The notes: generated from the letters alone by a model not told the origin. A DNA stretch of 64,000 nt from Rhizobium sp. CF122 (GCF_000282035.1 NZ_AKKA01000120.1:117643-181642), one strand, 5' to 3'; shown: positions 18,421-27,510, numbered from the stretch's first letter. Numbers and translations are program-made.

Positions 18421-19350
18421 ATGTTTGCAGATACGCAACGCCTTGAAACGGCGAACGCTTCGCTTGGATTTCATCACGAACCGGCGCAATCCGAGGCACG
18501 CGGAATTATCCTTGTCTCCCATGGACTGGCCGAGCATTCCAAGCGTTACGCCCGTTTTGCGGTGGCGATAGCGGCTCGTGGCTACCATGTCTTCGCCTTC
18601 GATCACCGTGGACATGGCGAGACGACCGCGGCCGACGCACCGATCGGGCGTTTTGCGCGCAAGGAAGGCATCCGGCAGGTGATCGATGATGTCGGTTCGG
18701 TCCGCGACCACGCCGTGACGCAGTATCCCGGCCTACCCGTCATTCTTTTCGGACATTCGATGGGAGGCCTCATTGCGCTTAACGCGGCGCTCACCCATCC
18801 GGAGAAATATGACGCCCTCGCCGTCTGGAACTCCAATTTCAACCCCGGGATATCAGGACGGGCCGCGCAAGCGATCCTGCTCGCCGAACGTGCACTGAAG
18901 GGCTCTGATGTTCCGAGCGGCATCCTGCCGAAGCTCACCTTCGGCACCTGGGGCAAATCCATCGCCGGCCGTCGAACCGACTTCGATTGGCTAAGCCGCG
19001 ATCCTGCCGAAGTCGACAAGTATATCGCGGACCCGCTGTGCGGCTTCGATGCCTCGGTGTCACTCTGGCTCGATATTTTCGAACTGACGTTTCGCGCCCC
19101 GCGAATGACGCATCTGGAACGACTGCCGAAGCTGACGCCGATCCATCTTGTCGGCGGCGGGCAGGATCCGGCAACAGATGGCGGAAAAGCGGTGATCTGG
19201 TTGTCAAACCATTTGAAAGCCCATGGCTTCTCCCGTATCACGACGCAGATATATCAGGACATGCGCCACGAAACGCTGAATGAAATTGGAGCGGACGCGG
19301 CCATCGCTGCATTCGCTGACTGGTGCGACGAAGCGATCGCAAGATCCTGA
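18421..19350 (+). CDS. Alpha/beta hydrolase, lysophospholipase/monoacylglycerol-lipase type
   Basis: A 309-residue serine hydrolase of the Hydrolase_4 (PldB-like) family. VSHGLAEHSKRYARFA forms the oxyanion region, FDHRGHGET follows, the nucleophile elbow is LFGHSMGG (Ser near residue 120), and the C-terminal part has the acid HLVGGGQDPATDGG and the His-containing DMRHETLNE. No signal peptide is seen, so it likely acts on lysophospholipids or monoacylglycerol from the cytoplasmic side. GGGAGG five bases before ATG 18421 selects that start over the adjacent ATG at 18418. It lies 16 bp ahead of the EamA transporter gene and may share its message. Confidence 0.88.
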   Translation: MFADTQRLETANASLGFHHEPAQSEARGIILVSHGLAEHSKRYARFAVAIAARGYHVFAFDHRGHGETTAADAPIGRFARKEGIRQVIDDVGSVRDHAVTQYPGLPVILFGHSMGGLIALNAALTHPEKYDALAVWNSNFNPGISGRAAQAILLAERALKGSDVPSGILPKLTFGTWGKSIAGRRTDFDWLSRDPAEVDKYIADPLCGFDASVSLWLDIFELTFRAPRMTHLERLPKLTPIHLVGGGQDPATDGGKAVIWLSNHLKAHGFSRITTQIYQDMRHETLNEIGADAAIAAFADWCDEAIARS

Positions 19351-19366
19351 ACCGAAGGATTTCGCG

Positions 19367-20323
19367 ATGGACAATGGCATCTCTTCCCGCCCCGCAGCCG
19401 CTTCGGAGGTGTCGACCGGCATTCTGTTGATGTTCCTGTCGGTGCTTGTATCCCCGATCATCGACATCTTTTCTAAGCTCGCAATAGCTACGATTCCCGC
19501 GGCAGAAATCACGGCCGCGCGCTTCGTCGTGCAGGCCCTCTGCATGCTGCCGATCGTCATCTGGCGCGCAAGCTGGAAGACCTTTTCCTGGCGCGCCAAC
19601 ATCTTTCATGCCATCCGAGGCGCCATCATAACCATCTCCATGGTCTCCTTTGTTACGACGCTGAAGTACATGCCGGTTGCCGATGCGATCGCGATTTTCT
19701 TCGTCGAACCCATCATACTGACGATCCTGAGCAGCATCTTCCTCAAGGAGACAATCGGTTGGCGCCGCTACACTGCCTGCGGCGTCGGATTTTTCGGCGC
19801 GATGCTGATCATCCAGCCAAGCTTCCAAGAGGTCGGCTACGTCGCGCTTCTGCCTGTCGTCAGCGCGTTGTGCATCGCCATCTTCGCCTTGATGACCCGC
19901 GTGCTTTCGCATCGGGAAGATCCGTGGGCGATGCAGCTTCAGATGGGCATCTGGGGTCTGCTGTTCTGCGCCATCCTGCTGGCTTTCGGCAGCGCGACGG
20001 GTTCCGACGTCTTTGACGCGGTGATACCGGATGGCCGTGGCTATCTCTACCTGCTCGGCGTCGGTGTCACGGCTGCCATCGCCGGCATCTTCGGCGTCTA
20101 TGCCTACCGCGCAGCGCCCGCCTCGACATTGGCACCGCTGCAGTATTTCGAGATCGTGTCGGCGACCGTCTTCGCCTGGCTCGTCTTCGGCGACTTTCCG
20201 GATGCGCTCAAGTGGCTCGGCATCTTCATCATCATCGCATCGGGCTTGTACATCATCTGGCGCGAGCGACGCTTTGCATCGAAGCCGGTATCCGATACAC
20301 CTCAATCGGCCCTGGCGCCCTGA
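19367..20323 (+). CDS. EamA (DMT) family transporter
   Basis: A 318-residue inner-membrane protein with ten predicted helices arranged as two EamA repeats; ITAARFVVQALCMLPIVIWRA and FVTTLKYMPVADAIAIFFVEPI are typical of the first repeat, and YRAAPASTLAPLQYFEIVSATVFAWLVFGDFPD of the second (given here in part of its motif). Members export amino acids, purines or drugs. The start ATG 19367 has AAGGAT upstream and begins just after the hydrolase stop. The next gene, a CoA-transferase, follows after 18 bp, so this may be one transcription unit from 18.4 to 23.2 kb. Confidence 0.87.
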   Translation: MDNGISSRPAAASEVSTGILLMFLSVLVSPIIDIFSKLAIATIPAAEITAARFVVQALCMLPIVIWRASWKTFSWRANIFHAIRGAIITISMVSFVTTLKYMPVADAIAIFFVEPIILTILSSIFLKETIGWRRYTACGVGFFGAMLIIQPSFQEVGYVALLPVVSALCIAIFALMTRVLSHREDPWAMQLQMGIWGLLFCAILLAFGSATGSDVFDAVIPDGRGYLYLLGVGVTAAIAGIFGVYAYRAAPASTLAPLQYFEIVSATVFAWLVFGDFPDALKWLGIFIIIASGLYIIWRERRFASKPVSDTPQSALAP

Positions 20324-20341
20324 TCTGCTCGTGGGAGGAAC

Positions 20342-21544
20342 ATGACAGACAATCAGCCCCAAAAGCCGCCGCTGTCCGGCATACGCGTCATCGAGCTTGC
20401 GAGGGTCCTTGCAGGTCCATGGGCGGGCCAGATGCTAGCCGATCTCGGCGCCGACGTGATCAAGGTCGAAAACCCGGAGGGAGGCGATGACACCCGGCAC
20501 TGGGGACCACCCTTTGTCGAGGGTGCCGACGGCGAAAACCTCTCCGCCGCCTATTACCACGCTGCCAACCGCGGCAAGCGTTCGATCACCGCCGACCTAA
20601 AGCGCGAGGAAGATCAGGCGCTGGTCCGCCGCCTCATCGCCACGGCCGATGTGGTCATCGAGAACTTCAAGCTCGGTGGGCTCGTGAAGTACGGTCTCGA
20701 CTACGAGAGCCTGAAAAAGACCAACCCAAAGCTCGTCTATTGCTCGATCACCGGCTTCGGCCAGAACGGTCCCTATGCCAGCCTGGCAGGCTATGACTAT
20801 ATCGTTCAGGGCATGTCCGGCTTCATGTCGATCACCGGCGAGCCGGACGGACAGCCGATGAAAGCAGGCGTTGCGATCGCCGACATCTTTACCGGCATTT
20901 ACGCGGTCGCAGCCATCGAGGCAGCGTTCATCCACGCGCAGAGGACCGGCGAAGGGCAGCTGGTCGACATGGCGCTGCTCGACGTCCAGTCGGCCGTGCT
21001 CGCCAACCAGAACATGAATTATCTCGTGTCCGGCCGCGCCCCGACGCGACTTGGAAACGCGCATCCGAATATTTCGCCCTATGAAGTCGTGCCGGCCGCC
21101 GATGGCTATCTGATCCTCGCGGTCGGCAATGACGGCCAGTTCCGACGCCTGTGCGCCATCCTCGGCCTTAAGGGCATTGTCGACGATCCGAGCTTTTCGA
21201 CGAACAAGGCGCGCGTAGCAAACCGTGACGAGGTTCGCAGGCTGGTTTCGACCGAAACGTTGAGATGGCAGAAGGCCGACCTGCTGCGGGCCTGTGAGAC
21301 GGACGCCGTTCCGGCCGGCGCGATCAATACCATCGAGGAAATGTTTGCGGATCCACAAATTCAGGCGCGTGGGTTGCGGGTAGATCTCGCCGACGCAAAG
21401 GGTACCGTCATTCCCGGCGTGAGGACGCCGGTCGTGCTCTCGCAGACGCCCTTGCGTTACGAGCGGCCGAGCCCGCGGCTGGGAGAGCATCAGGAGGAGG
21501 TTCTGGCGGAGCTCGCCGAACTGGAGGAGAAAAGATCATCATGA
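20342..21544 (+). CDS. Family III CoA-transferase (CaiB/BaiF)
   Basis: A 400-residue class III CoA-transferase that exchanges CoA between carboxylic acids. Signature parts seen: GIRVIELARVLAGPWAGQ near residue 13, LGADVIKVENPEGGDDTR, VVIENFKLG, and GVAIADIFTG with the catalytic Asp at residue 181. The length is normal. Glutarate/succinate-type and formyl-CoA-transferase-type members are alike at this level, so the acid is not named. GGGAGGAAC precedes the ATG. The 3' end overlaps the thiamine-diphosphate enzyme gene by 4 bp (ATGA), indicating coupled synthesis and probably consecutive steps. Confidence 0.9.
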   Translation: MTDNQPQKPPLSGIRVIELARVLAGPWAGQMLADLGADVIKVENPEGGDDTRHWGPPFVEGADGENLSAAYYHAANRGKRSITADLKREEDQALVRRLIATADVVIENFKLGGLVKYGLDYESLKKTNPKLVYCSITGFGQNGPYASLAGYDYIVQGMSGFMSITGEPDGQPMKAGVAIADIFTGIYAVAAIEAAFIHAQRTGEGQLVDMALLDVQSAVLANQNMNYLVSGRAPTRLGNAHPNISPYEVVPAADGYLILAVGNDGQFRRLCAILGLKGIVDDPSFSTNKARVANRDEVRRLVSTETLRWQKADLLRACETDAVPAGAINTIEEMFADPQIQARGLRVDLADAKGTVIPGVRTPVVLSQTPLRYERPSPRLGEHQEEVLAELAELEEKRSS

Positions 21545-23199
21545 AAAGAACCGGCGGGGAACTGATCGTCGAGGCCTTGAAAGCGAATGGGGTGAAACGC
21601 CTCTCCTGCGTGCCCGGCGAGAGTTTCCTTGCCGTTCTCGATGCGCTTTATGACAGCGACATCGACGTGGTGGTCTGCCGTCAGGAGGGTGGCGCGGCCA
21701 TGATGGCCGATGCCTGGGGCAGGCTCACCGGCGAGCCCGGCATCTGCATGGTAACGCGCGGGCCTGGCGCCACGAACGCCACGGCCGGGCTGCATATCGC
21801 CAGGCAGGATTCCATTCCGATGATCCTCTTCATCGGGCAGGTCCAGCGCGACGCCCGCGAGCGAGAGGCTTTTCAGGAGGTCGAGTTCCGCCGCGCCCTC
21901 ACCGAATTCAGCAAGTGGGTGGGCGAGATCGACGATGCTGCTCGCATTCCCGAGTTCGTCACCCGCGCATTTGCGATCGCCACGTCAGGCCGTCCCGGCC
22001 CCGTCGTCTTATCACTGCCCGAAGACATGCTGCGCGACGAAGTGGAGGCGCCCCGCGCCAAGCGCTATTTGCGCGTCGAAGCGCATCCCGGTCGTCGTCA
22101 GATTGACGACTTTTACCTGCGACTGCTGAAGGCGGAGCGGCCGATGGTCATCGTCGGCGGCACACGCTGGGATGCGGATGCGGTCGCCGATCTGAAAACC
22201 TTCTCGGAACGCTTCGCCCTGCCCGTCGGATGCTCGTTCCGTCGGCAGATGCTGTTTGATCATCTACACCCCAACTATGCCGGTGATGTCGGCATCGGTA
22301 TCAACCCCGCACTGGCAAAGGAAATCAAGGAGAGCGACCTGCTGATCCTGCTTGGCGGGCGCATGTCGGAAATGCCCTCCTCCGGCTATACGCTCATCGA
22401 CATCCCCTACCCGCAGCAATCGCTTGTCCATATTTATCCCGATCCATCCGAGCTTGGCCGTGTCTACAGGCCCGACCTCGCAATCTGCGCGAGCCCGAGT
22501 GATTTCGTTGCGGATCTTGCTGATCTCGAGGCACCAAGCGAACTCAGATGGGCGGAGCGCACCGAACGGATGCATCAGGCCTACATTGCGTGGTCGACAC
22601 CGCCGCAAAGCGGTCCCGGCCCAGTCCATATGGGACCGATCATGGAGTGGATCGAGGCAAATACGCGCCCCGATGCGATCTTCACCAACGGTGCCGGAAA
22701 CTATGCCACCTGGCTGCATCGGTTCCATCGTTTCTGTCAGTTCAACACCCAGGCGGCACCGACATCAGGCTCCATGGGCTACGGCCTGCCGGCCGCGGTT
22801 GCTGCCAAGCAGCTCTTTCCCGAACGCGAGGTCATCTGTTTCGCCGGGGACGGTTGTTTCCTGATGCACGGCCAGGAATTTGCGACCGCCGTTCGCTACA
22901 ACCTGCCGATCATCGCCATCGTCATCAACAACGGCATATATGGCACCATCCGCATGCATCAGGAGCGCGAGTATCCCGGTCGCGTCAGTGGCACCGATCT
23001 GACGAACCCGGACTTTGCGTCGCTTGCGCGCGCTTACGGTGGCCATGGGGAAACAGTCGAGACGACGGAAAGCTTCGCAGCCGCCTTCGAGCGCGCACGG
23101 GCGAGCGGCAAGCCCTCGATCATTGAGGTAAAGCTTGATCCGGAAGCAATTACGCCGACGCGTACGCTTTCCGAAATTGCCCAAACAAAAAGCCGGTGA
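21541..23199 (+). CDS. Thiamine-diphosphate-dependent enzyme, acetolactate-synthase-like
   Basis: A 552-residue ThDP enzyme of the AHAS/oxalyl-CoA-decarboxylase/glyoxylate-carboligase group. The activating glutamate is Glu49 (VVVCRQEGGAAMMADAWGR), the cofactor-binding motif is GDGCFLMHGQEFATAVRYN...INN near residues 436-465, and the central FAD/nucleotide-type domain sits at about 185-340. It is not an obvious biosynthetic acetolactate synthase, since no small subunit follows. Coupling to a CoA-transferase recalls the frc-oxc oxalate module, but oxalyl-CoA-specific motifs are not evident to me. It may decarboxylate or ligate a 2-oxo acid or acyl-CoA. Confidence 0.86.
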   Translation: MKRTGGELIVEALKANGVKRLSCVPGESFLAVLDALYDSDIDVVVCRQEGGAAMMADAWGRLTGEPGICMVTRGPGATNATAGLHIARQDSIPMILFIGQVQRDAREREAFQEVEFRRALTEFSKWVGEIDDAARIPEFVTRAFAIATSGRPGPVVLSLPEDMLRDEVEAPRAKRYLRVEAHPGRRQIDDFYLRLLKAERPMVIVGGTRWDADAVADLKTFSERFALPVGCSFRRQMLFDHLHPNYAGDVGIGINPALAKEIKESDLLILLGGRMSEMPSSGYTLIDIPYPQQSLVHIYPDPSELGRVYRPDLAICASPSDFVADLADLEAPSELRWAERTERMHQAYIAWSTPPQSGPGPVHMGPIMEWIEANTRPDAIFTNGAGNYATWLHRFHRFCQFNTQAAPTSGSMGYGLPAAVAAKQLFPEREVICFAGDGCFLMHGQEFATAVRYNLPIIAIVINNGIYGTIRMHQEREYPGRVSGTDLTNPDFASLARAYGGHGETVETTESFAAAFERARASGKPSIIEVKLDPEAITPTRTLSEIAQTKSR

Positions 23200-23237
23200 G
23201 CGAACCCACCGGCCTTCGAAATCGCAATGCCGCCGAC

Positions 23238-23582
23238 TTAGTCGAGGGCGGCTGTAACCGTGAACTCGACCTTGTACTTCGGCGCAGCAAGCTTGGCTTC
23301 GCTGGTCGCGCGAGCCGGCGTGTTGGCTGGATCGACCCAGGCTTCCCAGGCGGCGTTCATTTCGGCGAAGTAGGACATGTCGGAAAGATAGATCAAGGTC
23401 TGCAGGATCTTGGACTTGTTCGAGCCGGCTGCAGCGAGCAGACGATCGACTTCGGCCAGCGCCGACTTGCACTGTTCGGTGACGCTTTCGCCTTCGCCGA
23501 CCTGGCCAGCGAGGTAAACGGTGTTGCCGTGGACAACTGCACCGCTCATGCGGGCGCCGGCGTCGATACGCTTGATGCTCAT
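23238..23582 (-). CDS. RidA family enamine/imine deaminase
   Basis: A 114-residue YjgF/YER057c/UK114 protein. Members form trimers that hydrolyse reactive 2-aminoacrylate-type enamines released by PLP enzymes. Seen: VVHGNTVYLAGQVGE, VDRLLAAAGSNKSKILQTLIYLSDM, WVDPANTPARATSEAKLAAPKYKVE, where the Arg after PA is the conserved carboxylate-binding residue. AGGAG lies 7 bp before the ATG at 23582. It shares direction and spacing (73 bp) with the next small gene, so the pair is likely an operon. Confidence 0.9.
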   Translation of the reverse strand: MSIKRIDAGARMSGAVVHGNTVYLAGQVGEGESVTEQCKSALAEVDRLLAAAGSNKSKILQTLIYLSDMSYFAEMNAAWEAWVDPANTPARATSEAKLAAPKYKVEFTVTAALD

Positions 23583-23655
23583 GATGTTCTCCTGTTTGCG
23601 AAACGAACGACGCCGCTGGAATCGAGCGGCGCCGGATTTGGTTTGCCGATCGGCA

Positions 23656-23994
23656 CTAGGCGCGAATGTGGTGCGTCTTCTGATAGATCGCGGTCGAGCG
23701 GGCGCCGGAGCGGCAGTAGCCGAGCATCGGGCGCGCGAATTCATCGAGCGCATCAACCATCCCCGTGATCGCCTCTTCGGTAACACCCATCGGGCCGACC
23801 GGCACATGTGCGATATCGAGGCCGAGTTCCTTGGCGCGCGCTGCTACCAGTGCATATGGCGTCTGATCGGGGCTCTCGTCGTCGGGGCGATGGCAGACGA
23901 TCGATTTGAAGCCCAGGGCCTTGATCTGATCGAGATCCTCGACCGAAATCTGACCGGAAACCGAATACTCGTCGTCGATCTGGCGAATGTCCAT
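23656..23994 (-). CDS. DUF442/BLH-type small phosphatase-like protein (TIGR01244)
   Basis: A 112-residue protein with the dual-specificity-phosphatase-like fold of the 'beta-lactamase hydrolase-like' family. The active-site loop is LGYCRSGARS with Cys94; SIVCHRPDDES and HVPVGPMGVTEEAI are typical of the family. In other bacteria the domain is fused to, or lies beside, persulfide dioxygenase (metallo-beta-lactamase) genes and is linked to sulfide metabolism; no such gene is adjacent here. AGGAGGATT precedes the ATG at 23994. Confidence 0.85.
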   Translation of the reverse strand: MDIRQIDDEYSVSGQISVEDLDQIKALGFKSIVCHRPDDESPDQTPYALVAARAKELGLDIAHVPVGPMGVTEEAITGMVDALDEFARPMLGYCRSGARSTAIYQKTHHIRA

Positions 23995-24063
23995 CGCTAA
24001 TCCTCCTGAAATCGTGGGCTGAATGACTACGCCGCCCCATGCCCAGCGTCAACCGCAGATCAC

Positions 24064-24903
24064 TCAAACGAAGGCGAAGCTGAGCGCATAATGTCGGCTC
24101 TCTCCGGGCTTCAGCATGACGAAATCGCCCGATGCCTCCAACTCCGAACGCGACACCCAGCGATGCGATACCGGCTCGATTCCAAGGACGTCGGCGGGCG
24201 CTTTCTGATTGCGCCAGACCTGCAGGTGCGGCAACGTCTCGGCAAGGACGCGCACTCGGAGAACCTTGCCGCCGATTGCGGCGATCGGCCCAAGCCGTAC
24301 CTCGGCAAAGCCGCCTTCCGTTGCCGGCGCCTCGACGCAGAAGATACCACCCGGCTCCTCGCCGAAATTCCACGGAAAGCCACCACCCTCGAGCATCTTG
24401 CCTTCGAGGCGCGTGCCGGCATCAAACCATTTGCCGCCGATATTCATGTGGTACATCAGGAAGGTCGGAACGATCTTGTCGCTCGTATTGACGACCTTGT
24501 CCGTGAGGCGCGCCTCCCCCGTGTTGCCGTCGATGAACCAGTGGCGTTCGATCCGGACCGACAAGCCCTCGACCGTCACGATATCAATATCCGCCCGGCA
24601 CTCGGCATTGCCATTGTCGAACTTCGTCCAGAGAACCTTGGCTGCGTGCCCGGGCCCGGACCCGTGCAAAGGATAGACCTTTCCGTCCGCCCGTCCCACA
24701 ATCGGTTCGCGGTGACGGATATGGTCCGGCCCGCAGGTAAAGAGAAAGCCTTCGACCGAATGCGATATGCGCGCATCGCCGTCGTCGGGGACCGCCTTCT
24801 TGGGAGCGATGTCGACGCCATCGACGACACATCCGCCGATATCCATCAGCGACGTTTCGTCCAGCATCAGTGTCGGCCCTCTGGCGGCGGCAAATTCGAT
24901 CAT
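24064..24903 (-). CDS. DUF4432 / aldose-1-epimerase-like protein
   Basis: A 279-residue beta-sandwich protein of the galactose-mutarotase superfamily, DUF4432 branch. Features: GPDHIRHREP and YPLHGSGPGHAAKV (with His residues in the place of the mutarotase active-site region), FLMYHMNIGGKWFDAGTRLEG, and HLQVWRNQKAPADVLGIEPVSH, which resembles the mutarotase glutamate region. Family members bind or epimerise sugars. It is 69 bp upstream of the phosphatase-like gene on the same strand, so a three-gene operon with RidA is possible. The reaction is unknown. Confidence 0.78.
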   Translation of the reverse strand: MIEFAAARGPTLMLDETSLMDIGGCVVDGVDIAPKKAVPDDGDARISHSVEGFLFTCGPDHIRHREPIVGRADGKVYPLHGSGPGHAAKVLWTKFDNGNAECRADIDIVTVEGLSVRIERHWFIDGNTGEARLTDKVVNTSDKIVPTFLMYHMNIGGKWFDAGTRLEGKMLEGGGFPWNFGEEPGGIFCVEAPATEGGFAEVRLGPIAAIGGKVLRVRVLAETLPHLQVWRNQKAPADVLGIEPVSHRWVSRSELEASGDFVMLKPGESRHYALSFAFV

Positions 24904-25133
24904 CGTTCAACGTCCTCCCGGTAGCGGCTTGCGCACCGTTATGTCTCGGCAGGGATTTCGTCAATCACGACGGCGCGCCTTGCCGCGTGGAACCGACTAG
25001 TCGCTCCAAATGTTTATGACTAAAGGAGAAATCACGGGATTTTTATCTTTTGTTCAGCACGATCTCATAAATTCCACACTAGCGTCAAAATTCGCAGGTG
25101 TGTGTCGGCCAAGTCACTGAAGGGTATGAAGAC

Positions 25134-26495
25134 GTGAATCGCTTTGTAATAACGGGATTGTCTGCCGCAACTGCCCTGCTCGCCATCGCTATCGCTATCG
25201 CAGCGCCATCTGCCGATGCGCAGCAGCTTTACAACGGACGCCAAGGCGACGTCGTCTTCGTGGCGCCGAACGGTGACATCCTCGACTATGTCCCGTCGGG
25301 CGCGGCTTACGCGCGTGATCGACGCGGCAACCGCGTGCTGGTCGATCCCTATGGCAATGTGATCGCGACCGAGATGCGGGCCCGCGGCTATTACCCACGC
25401 CCGCCGGTGCGCGACGCGTACAACAACGATGCCTATTATGGCGACGACCCCTACGGCGATGGTCGTTACGCTGAGCGGGGCGCCGTGACCGGCTCGATCC
25501 CGCGCAACGCTCCGGTCGACCGCCAGCCGCTCGATGACCAACCCTATCCGCAAAGCGGCGACGACTATGCGTCCATCGAGCAGGATCAGCAGACGCCGGA
25601 AATGTTGCAGCCGAAGCCGTCTCAGGAGCCGGTGATCACGCTCAAGAACAAGTCGAAGTCCGAGATCGTCGCATTGCAGGTATTCCTCGACCGCGCCGGA
25701 GTGTCCCCTGGCGCGATCGATGGCCACATGGGCGCGAACGTCACCAAGGCGATCTACGCCTATCAGCAGATGACAGGCGAGACGCTCGACCCAAACAACA
25801 CCGACGCAATTCTCGAGCAGTTGCGCATGAGTGGCGGTCTGCCGCTCGTCAGCTACACCATTACGCCTGCGGATGCCGCCGGCCCGTACGTTGCGGAAAT
25901 CCCGGAGGACTACGCGCATAAGGCTGCGATGTCATCGCTCGGCTACACCTCCACGACGGAAATGCTCGCCGAGCGCTTCCATATGGACGAAGGCTTCCTG
26001 AAGGAAATCAATCCGGGCGTCGATTTCACGGTGCCCGGCACGATCGTAAAGGTCGTCAATCCCGGTGAAGTGAAGGCCGGATCGGTCGCGCGCATCATCG
26101 CCGACAAGGGCCGCAAGCAGGTCTTTGCCTATGACAATGCCGGCAATCTCGTCGCCGCCTACCCCGCCTCAATTGGCTCCACCGATACGCCCTCGCCGTC
26201 CGGTACGGTGACCGTCGAGCGCGTCGCCTTCAATCCGGGCTACACCTACAATCCGAAGATCAACTTCCAGCAGGGCGCCAACGACAAGATCCTGAACATT
26301 CCGCCGGGTCCGAACGGCCCGGTCGGCACGGTCTGGATGGCGCTTTCCAAGCCGACCTACGGTATCCACGGGACGCCGGAACCATCGAAGATTGGCCGCA
26401 CCCAGAGCCACGGCTGCATCCGTTTGACGAACTGGGATGCCACCGAACTGGCGAAGATGGTCAAGCCCGGCGTGACGGTCGAATTCACCGACTGA
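25134..26495 (+). CDS. L,D-transpeptidase (YkuD) with PG-binding domain
   Basis: A 453-residue exported enzyme making 3-3 crosslinks in peptidoglycan or attaching proteins to it. A signal peptide covers about 1-31. Next is a Tyr/Asn/Asp-rich stretch (about residues 85-115), then a PG_binding_1 domain (about 172-225) and a YkuD domain (about 315-453) with the catalytic motif HGTPEPSKIGR...SHGCIRL; the nucleophile Cys is near residue 427. The GTG at 25134 is preferred because it starts a clean signal peptide with AAGGG upstream. L,D-transpeptidases are important in polar-growing Rhizobiales, which fits the cluster of wall enzymes earlier in the window. Confidence 0.9.
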   Translation: MNRFVITGLSAATALLAIAIAIAAPSADAQQLYNGRQGDVVFVAPNGDILDYVPSGAAYARDRRGNRVLVDPYGNVIATEMRARGYYPRPPVRDAYNNDAYYGDDPYGDGRYAERGAVTGSIPRNAPVDRQPLDDQPYPQSGDDYASIEQDQQTPEMLQPKPSQEPVITLKNKSKSEIVALQVFLDRAGVSPGAIDGHMGANVTKAIYAYQQMTGETLDPNNTDAILEQLRMSGGLPLVSYTITPADAAGPYVAEIPEDYAHKAAMSSLGYTSTTEMLAERFHMDEGFLKEINPGVDFTVPGTIVKVVNPGEVKAGSVARIIADKGRKQVFAYDNAGNLVAAYPASIGSTDTPSPSGTVTVERVAFNPGYTYNPKINFQQGANDKILNIPPGPNGPVGTVWMALSKPTYGIHGTPEPSKIGRTQSHGCIRLTNWDATELAKMVKPGVTVEFTD

Positions 26496-26516
26496 TCTAC
26501 CAGCCCGTTCCATCAA

Positions 26517-26550
26517 GAAAAAATGCGCCGCAAAGGGCGCATTTTTGTTT
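26517..26550 (+). terminator. Intrinsic terminator after L,D-transpeptidase
   Basis: AAATGCGCC-GCAAAG-GGCGCATTT with a following TTGTTTTG, 25 bp after the stop. The complementary strand has an A/T-rich flank too, so it may also end the convergent parA transcript. Confidence 0.88.
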
Positions 26551-26565
26551 TGCTGACAGTTGCCG

Positions 26566-27279
26566 CTAGGCAGCTGAACGGATCAGCGGGCCAGTGCTGC
26601 GTGCCGGTTCCGGAAGCTTCACTGGAACCTTGCCCATGATCTCCTCAGCAAAGCAGCGGGCGTTCTCCCGCGCCTTGTCGAGGTTGCTGACGCGAGCCGG
26701 ATCGAGGGAATGCAGCGTGCCACCGCAGTCAAAAATATCGCGGAAGGCGGAGCGTTCGATGATCGCGGTGTCGAGGACCGGGACCTGACGCTCACTCAGC
26801 AACGACTTGACGATCGAGAGCGCTCGCGTCGTCACCATCGAATTGACGCGCGTCAGCACAACCGAGTGTCCGATACGGATACCCGCCTTCTCGTCGAGAT
26901 ACTGCAGCAACTCGAGGACCTGCGCTCCGCCACGGGCGTCCATCGCGCATCCCTGGATGGGAATCAGGACATGATCGGAAAGGCCGATTGCCGTCGCAAG
27001 CAGCGGATTGCGCGCGCCCGGAAGGTCGATGATGAAGTAGTCCGTATTGTGCTTGTTTTCCGATATGTGCAGCGGCAAGGACGCCGACGTGACGAAATCG
27101 ATCACCGAGATATTCGCCACATGCCCGGATACTTCATGCCACCGCGTGATCCAGTGCTGCGGATCGGCATCGAGGATTGTCACCCGATAGCCCTTCTGGG
27201 CAAGCTCGGTGGCGAGAAGAAGTACGGCTGTGGTCTTGCCAGCGCCGCCCTTGGTGTTTGCGAAAGTGATGACTGGCAT
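26566..27279 (-). CDS. Orphan ParA/VirC1-like ATPase
   Basis: A 237-residue P-loop ATPase of the ParA/MinD group. The deviant Walker A is KGGAGKTT at residues 10-17 (ITFANTKGGAGKTTAVLLLA), Walker A' is TILDADPQHWITRW, and Walker B is DYFIIDLPG. The TRW after the aspartate motif and overall length resemble VirC1 of Agrobacterium, which recruits T-DNA substrate to the pole. There is no parB or parS-like array nearby. It may position some cell-pole or cargo complex. ATG 27279 with GAGGA upstream replaces a longer in-frame start at 27342 that lacks a ribosome site. Confidence 0.87.
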   Translation of the reverse strand: MPVITFANTKGGAGKTTAVLLLATELAQKGYRVTILDADPQHWITRWHEVSGHVANISVIDFVTSASLPLHISENKHNTDYFIIDLPGARNPLLATAIGLSDHVLIPIQGCAMDARGGAQVLELLQYLDEKAGIRIGHSVVLTRVNSMVTTRALSIVKSLLSERQVPVLDTAIIERSAFRDIFDCGGTLHSLDPARVSNLDKARENARCFAEEIMGKVPVKLPEPARSTGPLIRSAA

Positions 27280-27449
27280 GTTCGGTCCTCGAAGGGAAAA
27301 TGTGAGCCTTTCTATGGCTCTGCCGCGCACTCTCGGAAGCATCGTGCGGTTAATGCATCCTTTCTAATTATGGTTAACAACTCCTAAACGTGACACCTGA
27401 AATTGCGGCCAGCATTTCTTGCACTCTGGCGAAATCGCGACGCCCTTGG

Positions 27450-27482
27450 AAAAAAAGCCCGGAAAGCCTAGGCTTTCCGGGC
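27450..27482 (-). terminator. Intrinsic terminator of the alcohol-dehydrogenase operon
   Basis: On the minus strand GCCCGGAAAGCC-TA-GGCTTTCCGGGC, a 26-bp perfect palindrome, followed by seven T. It lies 29 bp beyond the adh stop. Confidence 0.92.
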
Positions 27483-27510
27483 CAGTTCAGGTCCGCCGTC
27501 TTCTTTAAGT

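Noticed and set aside
27457..27482. A 26-bp perfect palindrome as protein-binding site
   Set aside because: It is followed by a run of T on the minus strand and lies just after the adh stop, so it is a terminator.
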